A stretch of 64,000 bases of DNA from Bolinopsis microptera (lineage: Eukaryota; Ctenophora; Tentaculata; Lobata; Bolinopsidae). The DNA lies in contig NC_087076.1 in the NCBI RefSeq assembly GCF_026151205.1, positions 6,603,902 to 6,667,901 of the forward strand, given 5' to 3'. Positions within the stretch are counted from its first letter, which is position 1; every line of letters begins with the position of its first letter. Both the position numbers and the translations under genes were made by a program. Below are positions 10,015-20,029 of this stretch, in pieces. Under the pieces are notes generated by a model. That model was not told the DNA's origin. It did no database searches and saw only the letters and a list, made by a program, of their open reading frames with translations.

Positions 10015-11142
10015 ATGAGATTTTCGAAAGTGACGTCTTTTGTCATCAGGAAGCTTCAGGAGCTTGCTAACTGTACTTTTACCATGAAGCATATCTCGGG
10101 GAAGAGAAACCAGAAGTGTGGTGGATTTAACCGCTATAAATACCAGGGTTATGGTAAATCTCGAGAAAATGTAGCGAGCATTGGTAGCAGTTGCACTTTT
10201 AGTCTTGAAGCTGCCTTAGAGGGAGTAAACCGGGTGACACGTGAACATTATAGATGTAAACACCCGATACTGTTTAAGAGGATGCAAGTACCGGTTAGCA
10301 GCGAGACAGTGGTTAAGGATGATTGCAGTAATATGATCGAGGAATCTTGCAATGAGTTGAGTGTTGAGGATAGTATGATTCCGGCGTTTTTGTTTGATGA
10401 GAAGTTTAGTGATGACCATAGCACAGTAAACATTGTTCAGATTACGCCTGAAGTTGATAGCCGCCATTGCAATTGTAGTCTTACTCAGGCTGATACTACA
10501 GAGAAGGCATCAGTAGTTGCGGGAGCAGTTGATGCGGTGGAAAATGTTTCAGCGGTTACTAGAGATGTAAGCTCTCTAGAGAGAGGGGTCTTGTGTGCAG
10601 CAAGTAAGCCACCTCAGGCATACAATAAGGCTAAGAGCAGTGGAGCTGAGTTAAAGACGGACTCATCGGAGCGATTTTTAGATTATTCCGATAGTAATAG
10701 TGAAGAGGAGACAGATTTTCAGCTGAGAAGAGCACCAGTTGTAAGGAGAAGAGAGGTTCATCCGAAGAAGTTTCGTCTGGAGAAGGATGGTGCAGCTAGC
10801 ATTTACAAGCAACCTAGTTTTAGTTCTACTCCTAGAGTGGTAATTAAACCTGCTCTCCTAGATCTCAATTCGACTAATCCTAGTTTACGCACTGTAACAC
10901 CTTTCACACATAACATTCCCTCAGGCGATAGTGTAGAAACAGTTGATAATTCTGCAGAGTTTTTCACTCCAGCTAGAGAGAGATCGACCGCTAGAAGAGC
11001 ATCGAGTCCGCTCGTTAGTGAAAGAACAATAGGACGTAACAGTTCTATGTCACATGATGCTGAGGAACGGAGACAACCTGACCGTTTAGAGTACGAGAAA
11101 ATAAGTTTGGTCAAGGATCTTTTGAAACTCTTGAGCCAGTAA
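10015..11142 (+). CDS. 375-residue retroelement protein, partly derived from a Pol C-terminal region
   Basis: The first 40 residues (RKLQELANCTFTMKHISGKRN) resemble the end of a gypsy RNase H, where a LQ-FxxxHIxGKxN pattern precedes the LSR motif. This suggests the rest of Pol was deleted. The remainder is S/T/E-rich and low in hydrophobics, with an acidic run (DYSDSNSEEETDFQ) followed by a basic patch. It ends in a short amphipathic helix (LEYEKISLVKDLLKLL). No envelope signal, membrane segment or catalytic motif is visible. The long open frame suggests it is either maintained or very young. The frame at 11275-11496 is weaker and is not called. Confidence 0.55.
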   Translation: MRFSKVTSFVIRKLQELANCTFTMKHISGKRNQKCGGFNRYKYQGYGKSRENVASIGSSCTFSLEAALEGVNRVTREHYRCKHPILFKRMQVPVSSETVVKDDCSNMIEESCNELSVEDSMIPAFLFDEKFSDDHSTVNIVQITPEVDSRHCNCSLTQADTTEKASVVAGAVDAVENVSAVTRDVSSLERGVLCAASKPPQAYNKAKSSGAELKTDSSERFLDYSDSNSEEETDFQLRRAPVVRRREVHPKKFRLEKDGAASIYKQPSFSSTPRVVIKPALLDLNSTNPSLRTVTPFTHNIPSGDSVETVDNSAEFFTPARERSTARRASSPLVSERTIGRNSSMSHDAEERRQPDRLEYEKISLVKDLLKLLSQ

Positions 11143-11714
11143 AGGACGGGGAGATGCCCAGATTGAGGGAATTTCACTTACTTTGGAATCTAGTTTCAGT
11201 ACAGTAATTTCTTACGTAGCTAGCTTTTCTACTTAGTACTTAGCAGTGGTACTGTACCTTACTGAGGATAACACGTGGTATCTTTCAGAACAGTACTGAT
11301 AGGGATAATAGGATCTTTACTCGCAACACGACTCGCTCAGGGCTGCTTTAGTGGCGGAAACGTAGAAACTTTCGAATTTATTTTGACTTCTTTGTTTGCT
11401 TGTCAAGGACGAATTAGAGATTCGATACATCTCTATCTAAGGATGAAGACTCAACACCAAAGACTCTACAGCTTGGTGCAAGAGGGAAGTATTTGAAGGT
11501 TTTGAAAGATTTGTGAAAGTCAATTTCAGTTTTAACTTTAGGATTTTGATGATTTAAATTTAATGCACAGGGTTAGGGCCGTGTATTATATTTTGAGACT
11601 TGACTTATTTTAAGTTTTGGACTTTTGATGCGTGGGAGCATTGAAATTTAAATTTTGAGAAGGGCGATTATTTTATTGTTTTAAAAATATTCGAAAAAAA
11701 TTTTTGGGTAGAGA

Positions 11715-12395
11715 TGTTGTAATATGGTATTTAGAGATATCTTTTAGGATATCTTAGTTTTAGTATAACGTTTAAGGGACGTAGAATTTAGTATGTATTT
11801 CCGGGTATATAATAACCAATGTTTTTATATGTTCGTATTTGGGAGTTACACATTTTGAGTGTAGGTCGGTTGGCTGGCAGAACTACTGTCAGACTAACTG
11901 TCTGAAACGAGCCGTCCGCTCACTTTGCACCTGACTTACAGCCAGGTTGGTCCTCGCGACCACAGCGTGACTGCTAGTGGAGTGCTCATTGGCGAGACGG
12001 CGTGCCACGTGGTACAAGCAGATGCGTTGTGCCGTCACGCAGTGTGGCGTGACGAAGTTTTTAGAGTATACCCGGAGAGCCGGATGTGGAGAGCTCACTT
12101 CTTAGTTGCCCCTTAATCATTTTTAAGGGATTCAAATTGACGGTAGCCAGTCTTACTGAGCACTACCATTTGTGATTAGACACGTCGAGTGATCTATTAG
12201 TCACGTCAATTGATTGGAGCGAACACTTAGAGGTTTTTATCTGTTGACGTTCACTTTGTATTACTTTTCCATTTAATTAATTATCCATTTTAATTTACTC
12301 GTTTCCTTTCTACATACGGTACGCCCTGCCGTTCGTGCTACGTGACTAGAGCTTGACTAGCATACACTAAACACTAAGGAACTCAGTTTTCTATA
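11715..12395 (+). repeat. 3' LTR
   Basis: Partner of 8658-9338. Upstream lies a short purine-rich stretch (GGGTAGAGA, about 11706-11714) that could serve as a polypurine tract. The interior from 11497 to 11705 is AT-rich and has no gene. Confidence 0.93.
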
Positions 12396-12399
12396 GAGG

Positions 12400-15108
12400 A
12401 ATGGTGGAGGGGTCATGATTGCAGTGAGAGCAGACCTTGATCTAACTTCAAAGGAAGTTCATCTCAAGTATGGTGCAGAAATTCTTGCTGTGGAATTTAA
12501 GACATCCACTGGAATTAAGTTTGTTGTATGCACATGTTATCGTGTTGGTACACTGGGCTCCGCAAATCATGAAAAAATTGTTGAGTCTTTGAAAACTCTT
12601 CTCAGAAGAAGAGGACTGAGTAAAGTCTTCATACTAGGAGATTTTAACCTGACCGGAGTTTCCTGGTCTACCCTGGCCAGCTCCTGTCCTATTGAGCAAT
12701 CTTTTGTTGAATCTTTTGTTGATCTAGGCCTTCAACAATGTGTGTTAACACCTACCCACTGCAAAGGCAAAACACTTGACCTATTGCTCACAAACTCTGT
12801 GTCAAATATTAATGACCTAATGGTAGGTGAGAGAGATAGTGCTTGCAAGTCTGACCACTTCCCCATCAATTTTAAGATCAACGTTAAAGTTGGTAGGAAG
12901 AAGCCAGTCAGGCGTATGTGCTATAACTTTAAGACTGTGAACTGGGAGAGGCTAAACCATGAACTCCGACACACGAATTGGGATGCATTGCTCAATGGCA
13001 CAGAACCTGAAATTGGATGGAAAAAATTTAAGGACAAACTTTTTAATGTCACAGATAAATTTGTTAAAAAATGCTCTGTCAAGACTGATGGCCAAGATCC
13101 ATGGTTTGACTCGGAGTGTTATGATGCATGGCGTAAGAAAGTGAGATTACATAAAGAAAGGCATAAAAGTGATAGAGCTGAAATTGCATTCTCCCTTGCT
13201 AGGAAAAATTTCAAAAATGTGGTTGCTCAAAAAATGAGGGAAACATTAAATGAATCTGATGATAGTGCTTTAATAACAAAAAAATTTTGGTCCTATGTCA
13301 AATCGAAGACAGCTAGTCAGCGGATCCCTGAGTTTGTAAGCCACAAAGGCACTGTCCGCAACTGCCCTGAAGACCAGGCCAACCTATTTAATGACTTTTT
13401 CTTCGAGCAGTTCTCTGAGGCATCAACTTATGACATAGATATAGATTACTCTAATGATTGGCGCTTTGATATTGAATTTGACCACAGAAGGGTTCGCAAA
13501 ATCCTTTCCAATATTAATGCTAATAAAGCTTATGGACCTGATGGTATCCATGGGAAACTTTTGAAAAACTGTGCGGTTGGGCTCGCATACCCTATATCAA
13601 TACTTTTTCATTCATGCTACAACATTGGGACACTACCAAGGGAGTGGAAACTGGGGCACATTGTACCAATATTCAAGAAAGGGGATAAACATGAGGTTTC
13701 AAATTATAGGCCAATTTCTCTTACATGCTTAATCACAAAAGTTCTTGAACGCATAATAAGAGATGAGTTATTGGCACTTACTAATGGCATGATCAATGAC
13801 AAACAGCATGGTTTCCGAGCTGAGAGATCTTGTGCAACTAATCTTGTAGGACTGTGCGACAGCCTAGCGCTCTCACTGAATGAAAATATGAGAACAGATG
13901 TAGTCTACTTTGATTTTGCCAAAGCATTTGACTCGGTTAACCATGATCTTATATTATTTAAGCTAAAGAGCAAATTTGGTATTGATGGGAGGCTACTGAA
14001 ATTCATCACTGATTATCTAAGAGACAGGCAACAACAGGTCTTGATAAGTGGCAAGTTTTCTTCTATGAGAAACGCCCAGTCTGGTGTACCTCAAGGGTCA
14101 ATTTTGGGACCATTGCTGTTCATTATGTTCATTGATGATATATCAGTGGGGATTTCACCAGGCACACAACTGTCACTGTATGCCGATGATACTAAAATTT
14201 GGCGTAAGATTGTTTCGGAGTCTGATATCCTGCGACTGCAGAAGGACATTGATTATCTCCATGACTGGTCACTTTCTAATAAAATGAGATTTCATCCCGA
14301 CAAATGTAAGGTCCTCACCGTCGCAGGAAGGATATCCGAAACAGTTTCCCTCCTTAGTGTCCTACCACTCTTTAACTTTGTATACTCCATGGGAAGAATC
14401 ACACTTGACTATGTTGATCATGAAAAGGATCTGGGTGTAATTGTGACATCAAATCTCGATTGGAAAGATCAGTGCTCCAAAGTCCTTTCTAAGGCAAACC
14501 AAAAATTAGGCATGGCGAGAAGAAATTGTTATTTTGTCCAAGACGTAAATCGTCGTAGAGTACTGTATCTCACTTTAGTGAGGAGCCTATTTGAGCATTG
14601 CTCGGTTATATGGAGACCAGTCACAAAATCCCAGATAAGCAAGCTGGAGGGCCTCCAAAAGCGTGCTATTAAGTGGATTCTTCACGAGGAGTATATGAGT
14701 TATCCACCATCCACATACATTCAAAAATGCAGACAGCTGAAGATTATGCCGATTGAAGACCGCTTTGACTTCTTGGATCTCATCTTCTTCTTTAAAATTG
14801 TGAAGCAACATATACCTGTCACTTTACCCTCATATTTGCAACCATTTCAAGGCCACTCAAGGCTCAGAAATAGTCACATGGACTCTCTATGTTTTGTAAG
14901 CTCTATCTCACCTCGAGCAAGCTCCAACGCTTTTGCCAAGAATTTCTTCTATAGGACCCACACTAAGTGGAATCACATTCCTCTAGATATCCGTGAGATA
15001 GAGAGTATCACTGATTTTAAAAGTAAACTTTCCACTTACATGTGGGGGAAAATTATCCCGGTGGATTCGGACTCTGAACTTGACTATTCAATAGAAACAA
15101 ATCCGTAA
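12400..15108 (+). CDS. LINE 1 endonuclease C-terminal part and reverse transcriptase
   Basis: The frame resumes after the LTR element; the first ATG is at 12415. Endonuclease motifs are GGGVMI, ILGDFNLTGVSW, TLDLLLTNS and CKSDHFPI (catalytic His). The RT domain runs from about 13500. It shows NKAYGPDGIHG, NYRPISLTCL, KQHGFRAERS, DVVYFDFAKAFDSVNH, SGVPQGSILGPLLF and the catalytic LYADDTKIW. The C-terminal tail WNHIPLDIREI matches the WNxLP pattern usual in CR1/Jockey-type LINEs. About 900 residues are uninterrupted. It would nick target DNA and copy its RNA by target-primed reverse transcription. Confidence 0.92.
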   Translation, partial: NGGGVMIAVRADLDLTSKEVHLKYGAEILAVEFKTSTGIKFVVCTCYRVGTLGSANHEKIVESLKTLLRRRGLSKVFILGDFNLTGVSWSTLASSCPIEQSFVESFVDLGLQQCVLTPTHCKGKTLDLLLTNSVSNINDLMVGERDSACKSDHFPINFKINVKVGRKKPVRRMCYNFKTVNWERLNHELRHTNWDALLNGTEPEIGWKKFKDKLFNVTDKFVKKCSVKTDGQDPWFDSECYDAWRKKVRLHKERHKSDRAEIAFSLARKNFKNVVAQKMRETLNESDDSALITKKFWSYVKSKTASQRIPEFVSHKGTVRNCPEDQANLFNDFFFEQFSEASTYDIDIDYSNDWRFDIEFDHRRVRKILSNINANKAYGPDGIHGKLLKNCAVGLAYPISILFHSCYNIGTLPREWKLGHIVPIFKKGDKHEVSNYRPISLTCLITKVLERIIRDELLALTNGMINDKQHGFRAERSCATNLVGLCDSLALSLNENMRTDVVYFDFAKAFDSVNHDLILFKLKSKFGIDGRLLKFITDYLRDRQQQVLISGKFSSMRNAQSGVPQGSILGPLLFIMFIDDISVGISPGTQLSLYADDTKIWRKIVSESDILRLQKDIDYLHDWSLSNKMRFHPDKCKVLTVAGRISETVSLLSVLPLFNFVYSMGRITLDYVDHEKDLGVIVTSNLDWKDQCSKVLSKANQKLGMARRNCYFVQDVNRRRVLYLTLVRSLFEHCSVIWRPVTKSQISKLEGLQKRAIKWILHEEYMSYPPSTYIQKCRQLKIMPIEDRFDFLDLIFFFKIVKQHIPVTLPSYLQPFQGHSRLRNSHMDSLCFVSSISPRASSNAFAKNFFYRTHTKWNHIPLDIREIESITDFKSKLSTYMWGKIIPVDSDSELDYSIETNP

Positions 15109-15462
15109 AATAGTTTATTCAAGATTATCTATTCTTGCTGTCTGCATTCACATATTTCTCAATTTCATCTCACAGCACAATATTTTATGAATTGATTGAA
15201 TGGGTGTGTGATTTTGTTTAAAGTAACTTATTACAATTTTATAAGGGCCCATGCTTGTGCAGGAGCTGCATTTGCACTCAATATCTGTGTTTTGGTGACC
15301 CTCAGGTCCTTTGGTTACATACATTTTGTCCGAGACAATTTCAACTTTGACAATCCATGCTTAGAGGACAATATTATATTTAACTAATTCATTGTGTAAA
15401 CTTGTATGTAATTGACTGATTTGAAAGATTTCAATAACATAACATAACATAACATAACATTA
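15109..15462 (+). other. LINE 1 3' untranslated region and (AACAT)n tail
   Basis: AT-rich non-coding DNA ending in about five AACAT units at 15431-15462. Such short 3' repeats are usual in CR1/L2-type LINEs. The opposite-strand LINE 2 ends at the same repeat. A 63-codon open frame at 15196-15387 has no recognisable content. Confidence 0.7.
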
Positions 15463-15558
15463 TAAATAATGCCTCTCTGGGCATCTCAAAAAGAAATTCA
15501 TAGAAAATGAACACTTTACGTTTGAAACCATATAATTACAAACTTTTAAAAAATGTAA

Positions 15559-17298
15559 CTAAATACCTTTGATATTAACCTTCTTCCTCTTAGCTACCAA
15601 TGGATTATCTTTCATATAACTTACATAACTATTCCTATTAGACACAGACACATCTATCCTATCAAAGATGTCATATGAAAGTTCCCAGTGATGACCAAGC
15701 TTATTAGCTCGATATCCATGAAGCCGAAAGGCATCTAATCCCCTCTTGAAACCAGTAACTGACTCACAAGCTTTCACAAGTGGTGGTAGACTGTTCCAAT
15801 AGCGCAAGACCCTTTGGGCAAAGAAATCAGTCTCATTTGTGGTGAATCTATGAGTCTTTGATCTAGCAGCAACGGTCCTACCAGAACGACCAAATAAATC
15901 GGAACCATAACCCACAAAGCCTTCCTGGATCTTGAACATCTCAATGAGATCTCCACGAACCCTGCGTTCAAGCAGGGTTGTGAGGTTCAGCTTATCCAGT
16001 CTCTCTCTGTACGTCATGAGTCCCAATCCATCAATCATACGGGTGAACGATCTTTGAACACCTTCCAATTCAAGAATCAGTGACCAGTTTCCATGCCTAG
16101 CCATTGGAGCCCATGCCTGTGAACAATACTCTATATGAGGCTTTACTAAAGACTTATACAAGCCCAGCATAACGCTTTTCTCTCTTGATATAATATTTCT
16201 TGTAAGCCAGGCAATGGTACTATTAGCTTTAGCAATGCACTTTCTCACATGACCCTCAAAGTTGAAGCTGGTGTTAAAGACAACTCCAAGGTCCTTCTCG
16301 CTTTCAACACATCTCAAAGGCACACCACCAAACAAGTACTGATTCTTAGGATTACAAGAACCAATTTGCATGACCATACACTTATCTACATTAAAATTTA
16401 AACACCAACGAGACTCCCAAAGTTCTAGCAACTTCAAATCAGCTGTTAGATTAATAGAAGGATTAACAATCATTTTAACATCATCAGCAAAAAGTTTGAT
16501 GATAGCTTTGATTCCTTCTGGAAGATCATTTACAAATAAAAGAAAGAGCAATGGTCCCAAAACACTGCCTTGGGGCACTCCTGAAAGTATATACTTAATC
16601 TCAGAAAATTCATCTCCTACTTTAACTTTCATAGACCTCCCTACTAAAAAGTTTTCTAAAATACCAATTATCTCCTCAGGAACACCAACATTTCTTAATT
16701 TAACTAATAAACGGTGGTGTGGTACGCTATCAAAGGCCTTAGAGAAATCAAAGTATAATATATCAGCACAGCCACCTTCAGCCAGCAAGTCATTGACAGC
16801 GTCAATAGACTCCAGTAGGTTAGATAAGCATGACCGACCCTTCATGAAGCCGTGCTGCGTGCTACTAAGCACCTGTTCAACACCGTCGAGAATATACTCC
16901 CTAAGAAGCTTCTCATAGGCTTTGCATAGTATACAAGTCAGTGACACAGGCCTGTAATTATTAGGACTATGTACTGACCCCTTTTTGTGCAAGGCCACAA
17001 CAGTGGCAGTTTTCCATACCTCAGGAATATACTGCTCAGAAGCACAGGCACTAAACAGCAACACAACCGCATCCACAAAGGAACTGTTCTCACTTAAATA
17101 CCTCAGGAGTCTAGGATGAACACCATCAGGACCCATAGCTTTACTAATATCTAGTGATCCCAAAATCTTGGCAACACTTTCAGGGTGCACCATAAATTTA
17201 CTCCAGAAGTAATCATTATTACATTCTGTATAACAATTTTGAGGCAGAGGGCCAAAAGGTTCAGGTTTAAAAACTGACTGGAAAAAATCAGCTAACAC
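15559..17298 (-). CDS. LINE 2 reverse transcriptase domain (frame-broken upstream)
   Basis: 579 residues with SKAMGPDGVHPRLL, NYRPVSLTCILCKAYEKLL, STQHGFMKGRSCLSNLL, DILYFDFSKAFDSVPHHRLL, SGVPQGSVLGPLLF and the catalytic LFADDVKMI. It also has the YWNSLPPLVK tail typical of CR1/Jockey-like LINEs. The frame should continue upstream into the linker at 17292-17480 and the endonuclease, but is shifted at about 17295. The element is therefore probably inactive, although this domain is intact. Confidence 0.88.
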   Translation of the reverse strand: MLADFFQSVFKPEPFGPLPQNCYTECNNDYFWSKFMVHPESVAKILGSLDISKAMGPDGVHPRLLRYLSENSSFVDAVVLLFSACASEQYIPEVWKTATVVALHKKGSVHSPNNYRPVSLTCILCKAYEKLLREYILDGVEQVLSSTQHGFMKGRSCLSNLLESIDAVNDLLAEGGCADILYFDFSKAFDSVPHHRLLVKLRNVGVPEEIIGILENFLVGRSMKVKVGDEFSEIKYILSGVPQGSVLGPLLFLLFVNDLPEGIKAIIKLFADDVKMIVNPSINLTADLKLLELWESRWCLNFNVDKCMVMQIGSCNPKNQYLFGGVPLRCVESEKDLGVVFNTSFNFEGHVRKCIAKANSTIAWLTRNIISREKSVMLGLYKSLVKPHIEYCSQAWAPMARHGNWSLILELEGVQRSFTRMIDGLGLMTYRERLDKLNLTTLLERRVRGDLIEMFKIQEGFVGYGSDLFGRSGRTVAARSKTHRFTTNETDFFAQRVLRYWNSLPPLVKACESVTGFKRGLDAFRLHGYRANKLGHHWELSYDIFDRIDVSVSNRNSYVSYMKDNPLVAKRKKVNIKGI

Positions 17299-18572
17299 TT
17301 CTGCGTTTCAGAAGGAGACTTGGTCTCAGAACCATCATCTGTTTTAAGTCTTTCTACAGATTTTCTTAAAACACTTTTAGATTTAAGGTAATTAAAAAGA
17401 GGTTTACAATTTAACTTAAACAATTTAGTCACTTTATTCTCATATTTGATCTTTGCCTTAATCTCAGCGTTCTGGTACATCGCTGCTCGTACTCGCTGCG
17501 TTAAACATCAACCATCGTAGGATCCTCGTCAAAATCCTTCCATGCCCGGTCCTTGCACTTTCCTTTTCCTAACCAGACTAGAGCAATCCCAGGGAACCTC
17601 TGTAAGATCTCCCACCATTTAGTTGTTTTAAGGTGGGTGGTTGGAACACGATCTGAAATGACACTAAGTTTTTGGTGTAATTCTTCCCACATCTCTTCGA
17701 CCTGAAGATCTTCTCTAGAGTACCCCCAGCTGATGTCTGATGACTGTGTGTTAACAAAGTCCTGATCCACCTTATACCAGCTTTTCTTCTTAGATGTAAG
17801 GAACTCGACATTGTTTTTGACTTTCAGCTCGACCAGTAGTGATACATGATCGCTTTTACCCAGAGGAGCAAGGATATCAACATTATTTACAAAACAATCA
17901 TTATTGCAGAAGACCTGATCAAGCAAGGGAGCATTGAGTTGTATCACCAACCTTCCTGACACGTGTCGAAGACCCAGTGACATACCACTTCAAACCTTTC
18001 CTGGTAAAGACATTCAAGAATTCTGATTCATCAGCAACCTTCTGTCACATGAGTTTGGTGGGCGCTCGACTAAACTTTTGTCCCAGTTAACATGAGGTAG
18101 GTTCACATCGCCAACTATCACCAACTCTTCATCCGCATTAACTGGTAAACCTTCAAGAGCACCTAACAGGCCAGCATTGTCCTTCATATCAACAAGTGAA
18201 GTAGACCGATACAGACAAACAACATTGAACCTAACAGAGTCGATTACAATATTTACCGCAAGTGATTCAAGACCAGTAAACCAATCCAATCGTTCTACCC
18301 TCAGTGCTTTGTGGACAAAGATAGCAGATCCCCAAAACGTGTATCATTAGGTCTGTCTGCACGAAAGAGGTTGAATTAGGAATAGACACTTCAGCGTCAA
18401 CAATATCTGAATTTAGCCAGGACTCTGTCACACAAATGATCTGAACGTCGTGAGTCTCTGACAAAACCATGAGTTCCGTCATCTTATTGTACAGGGAATT
18501 AGCATTAGTGTACAGCATCCTGATACCCTGTGATTCCTTTACGCAACTCGCTACGTCTTTTTTTGACTTCAC
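17292..18572 (-). pseudogene. LINE 2 endonuclease and linker, broken
   Basis: Pieces in different frames carry an APE-type endonuclease. 18267-18572 has GIRMLYTNANSLYNKM and IICVTESWLN (catalytic Glu). 18014-18289 has VCLYRS and IVGDVNLPHVNW. 17501-17983 has LAPLGKSDHVSLL (catalytic His). 17292-17480 holds a basic linker just before the RT. At least three frameshifts and one stop separate the pieces. Motif order matches a normal endonuclease with no large deletion. Confidence 0.8.
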
Positions 18573-18766
18573 AGCATTCTGGACAACATCTTCTTTATTA
18601 TCCGCATGCTTACATTTGTTACAGAAGCCACATCAGTTGGCAGTTCCTCTTTGGGTGGTTTGTCAGCAGTTACTTTCGTCCTCTTATCAGTTTCCAGTTA
18701 GCATTGCGTGTGTTCCACCGGATATCTCGATCCGCCTTGATCAAGTCAGGATTTATCCATACATCA

Positions 18767-19318
18767 TCACTTTTCTTTTTCCATGATAAGCAAAACCCGC
18801 GTCCCATGGTTGTGTGTGTAAGTAGCTAACTCTTCACTCTTTAGCTTCGCAATGACCATTTCTCCCCTGTACTTTGTACGGTTGACGTTGCCAAATACAC
18901 CTATTCTCTTTGCTGATACAATGTCACTCTGGTTAAGATCTGTTGCATGTCGACAGATGATAGCCTTTAGTTGTTCCTGACTCTCATTTTCCTTATCTTC
19001 ATCAGGTAAGTTTGACAGAACAATGTTATTCTCCCGCTTTTTCCTTTCTGCATGTTAGCATCAATCTGTTGTGGAGATGGTGGTTATTGCAGGGCCTGCT
19101 GCGTGCTGACACACTTCAGCTATCAATTCTTCTGCTGCCCACTGGCTATCCTCAGCCCAACTCTTGTGTATCTTCTTATTGGCTTCTGAAACAACATCAT
19201 TTACAAGAACCTTCTGGATAGATTGTTCCACACTGGCGCTGACAGCAGTCTGTATAACACTTGTCAGTTCTTTAGCAACGTCATCAGTAAGTTTTTCAAA
19301 TTTGAGTTTCTCAGGCAA
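18767..19318 (-). pseudogene. LINE 2 ORF1-like nucleic-acid-binding protein, broken
   Basis: The first part (PEKLKFEKLTDDVAKELTSV) is a likely coiled coil. After two stops near 19050-19060 the same frame continues with ERKKRENNIVLSNLPDEDKE, then SAKRIG and GEMVIAKLKSEELATY. This resembles the RRM-like domain of L1-type ORF1 proteins (R-NNIVI-GLPE ... A-RIG). It ends at a TGA at 18767-18769. Another frame continues to about 18670 (DDVWINPDLIKADRDIRWNT), so a frameshift removed the C-terminus. The open start at 19318 is not an ATG, so the true start is lost. Confidence 0.6.
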
Positions 19319-19365
19319 CTGGGCTGTATTCTAAAAAAAAATTCTTTAAGAATACAGCCCAGTTG
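19316..19365. repeat. 17-bp inverted repeat at the LINE 2 5' end
   Basis: CAACTGGGCTGTATTCT and its reverse complement are separated by 16 bp of A/T-rich DNA. One arm is the first sequence of LINE 2; the other lies outside it. This fits a short inversion or template switch at 5' truncation. Confidence 0.75.
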
Positions 19366-19842
19366 AAGTTTCTTTCAAAAGGACCATCCCTGCACCACGC
19401 ACGAACTCATTTCCCGATGATCTTTGTATTCAGATCCCACATTTGTAACTTGTGGTCAGATAGTCTATTCTAAATACCACAACTTAGCTGCGTACACATT
19501 TAACAAACTAACCCCTCCTACCATCAGATACACGAGCCTATCTTCACTACACCACCAAGACACTGTTCTATTACACACCAACCCACTGGTGCTTCACCAG
19601 TACTCACTATAACACCATCAAAGGGTGCTCAAATGGTTTGGGATACTTCTACACCAATTCTTTCAAGAACGACCCCCTGAAATCTACATTCAATACGCCT
19701 ATCAATAGTAAGTGTATTAATCGTTTCCTATTCATCTTAAAGTTTGAACATATGGCGGATCTGTAGCTGTAACTGTTTTTTTCCTCTTTTCTCATTTCTA
19801 TCGAAATTCCTTCTACCAAACCATCTAACTCCTTTTCAACAG

Positions 19843-20022
19843 TTTATGAAGGGTGTTTTGTTCCGGATGTGCACAAAGCCACCGAAGTGAGGACCTCTGT
19901 TACTAACGGAGCGAGAGTGGGAGAAGAGATAACAGTTTCGTGTCCTGATCTTGGGGACAGAAAGTTCCTTTGTCAGACAGGGAACACGTGGGAGCCACCT
20001 GACGTGGCAGGTGCTTGTTTAG
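19843..20022 (+). CDS. sushi (CCP)-like exon, possibly gene A
   Basis: A 180-nt exon behind a strong polypyrimidine/CAACAG acceptor, with a G/GTAAGA donor, phase 1 at both ends. It encodes about 60 residues with four cysteines (YEGCF, TVSCPD, FLCQTG, GACLG) and a conserved Gly-Trp region (GNTWEPPDVAGAC). That pattern is typical of the sushi/CCP fold found in adhesion and complement-like proteins. Phase and strand fit the domain exons of genes A and B. Assignment to gene A is an inference from position, because two LINEs separate it from 7302. Confidence 0.65.
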
Positions 20023-20029
20023 GTAAGAC

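Larger units (their letters stand above)
8654..12399 (+). mobile_element. non-autonomous LTR retrotransposon inserted in LINE 1
   Basis: Two 681-bp direct LTRs (8658-9338 and 11715-12395), starting TGTTGTAATATGG and ending TTTTCTATA, flank a 2.4-kb interior. The GAGG at 8654-8657 and 12396-12399 is the target duplication. Removing the element and one GAGG keeps the LINE frame open, which confirms the boundaries. The LTRs looked identical wherever I compared them, so insertion is recent. The interior has no reverse transcriptase or integrase. It holds a zinc-knuckle frame and a 375-codon frame whose start resembles the end of a retroviral RNase H region. This points to a deletion derivative mobilised in trans. 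Confidence 0.9.
8260..15462 (+). mobile_element. LINE 1: CR1/Jockey-like non-LTR retrotransposon, split by an LTR element
   Basis: A plus-strand LINE with an APE-type endonuclease, a reverse transcriptase and a 3' pentanucleotide tail (AACAT)n at about 15431-15462. The endonuclease is interrupted at 8657/8658 by a complete LTR element with a 4-bp target duplication. Apart from that insertion and one apparent frameshift near 8350, the coding region is open. The 5' end is uncertain; a start near 8260 is the earliest coding sequence I can support. Confidence 0.9.
15463..19318 (-). mobile_element. LINE 2: CR1/Jockey-like, minus strand, decayed
   Basis: On the minus strand the order is ORF1-like protein, endonuclease and reverse transcriptase, then a 3' UTR reaching the shared (ATGTT)n repeat. 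Several frameshifts and stops break ORF1 and the endonuclease, while the RT stays open for 579 codons. The 5' end stops at a 17-bp inverted repeat near 19316-19365. It is a different family from LINE 1, because the RT sequences are clearly diverged. Confidence 0.88.
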
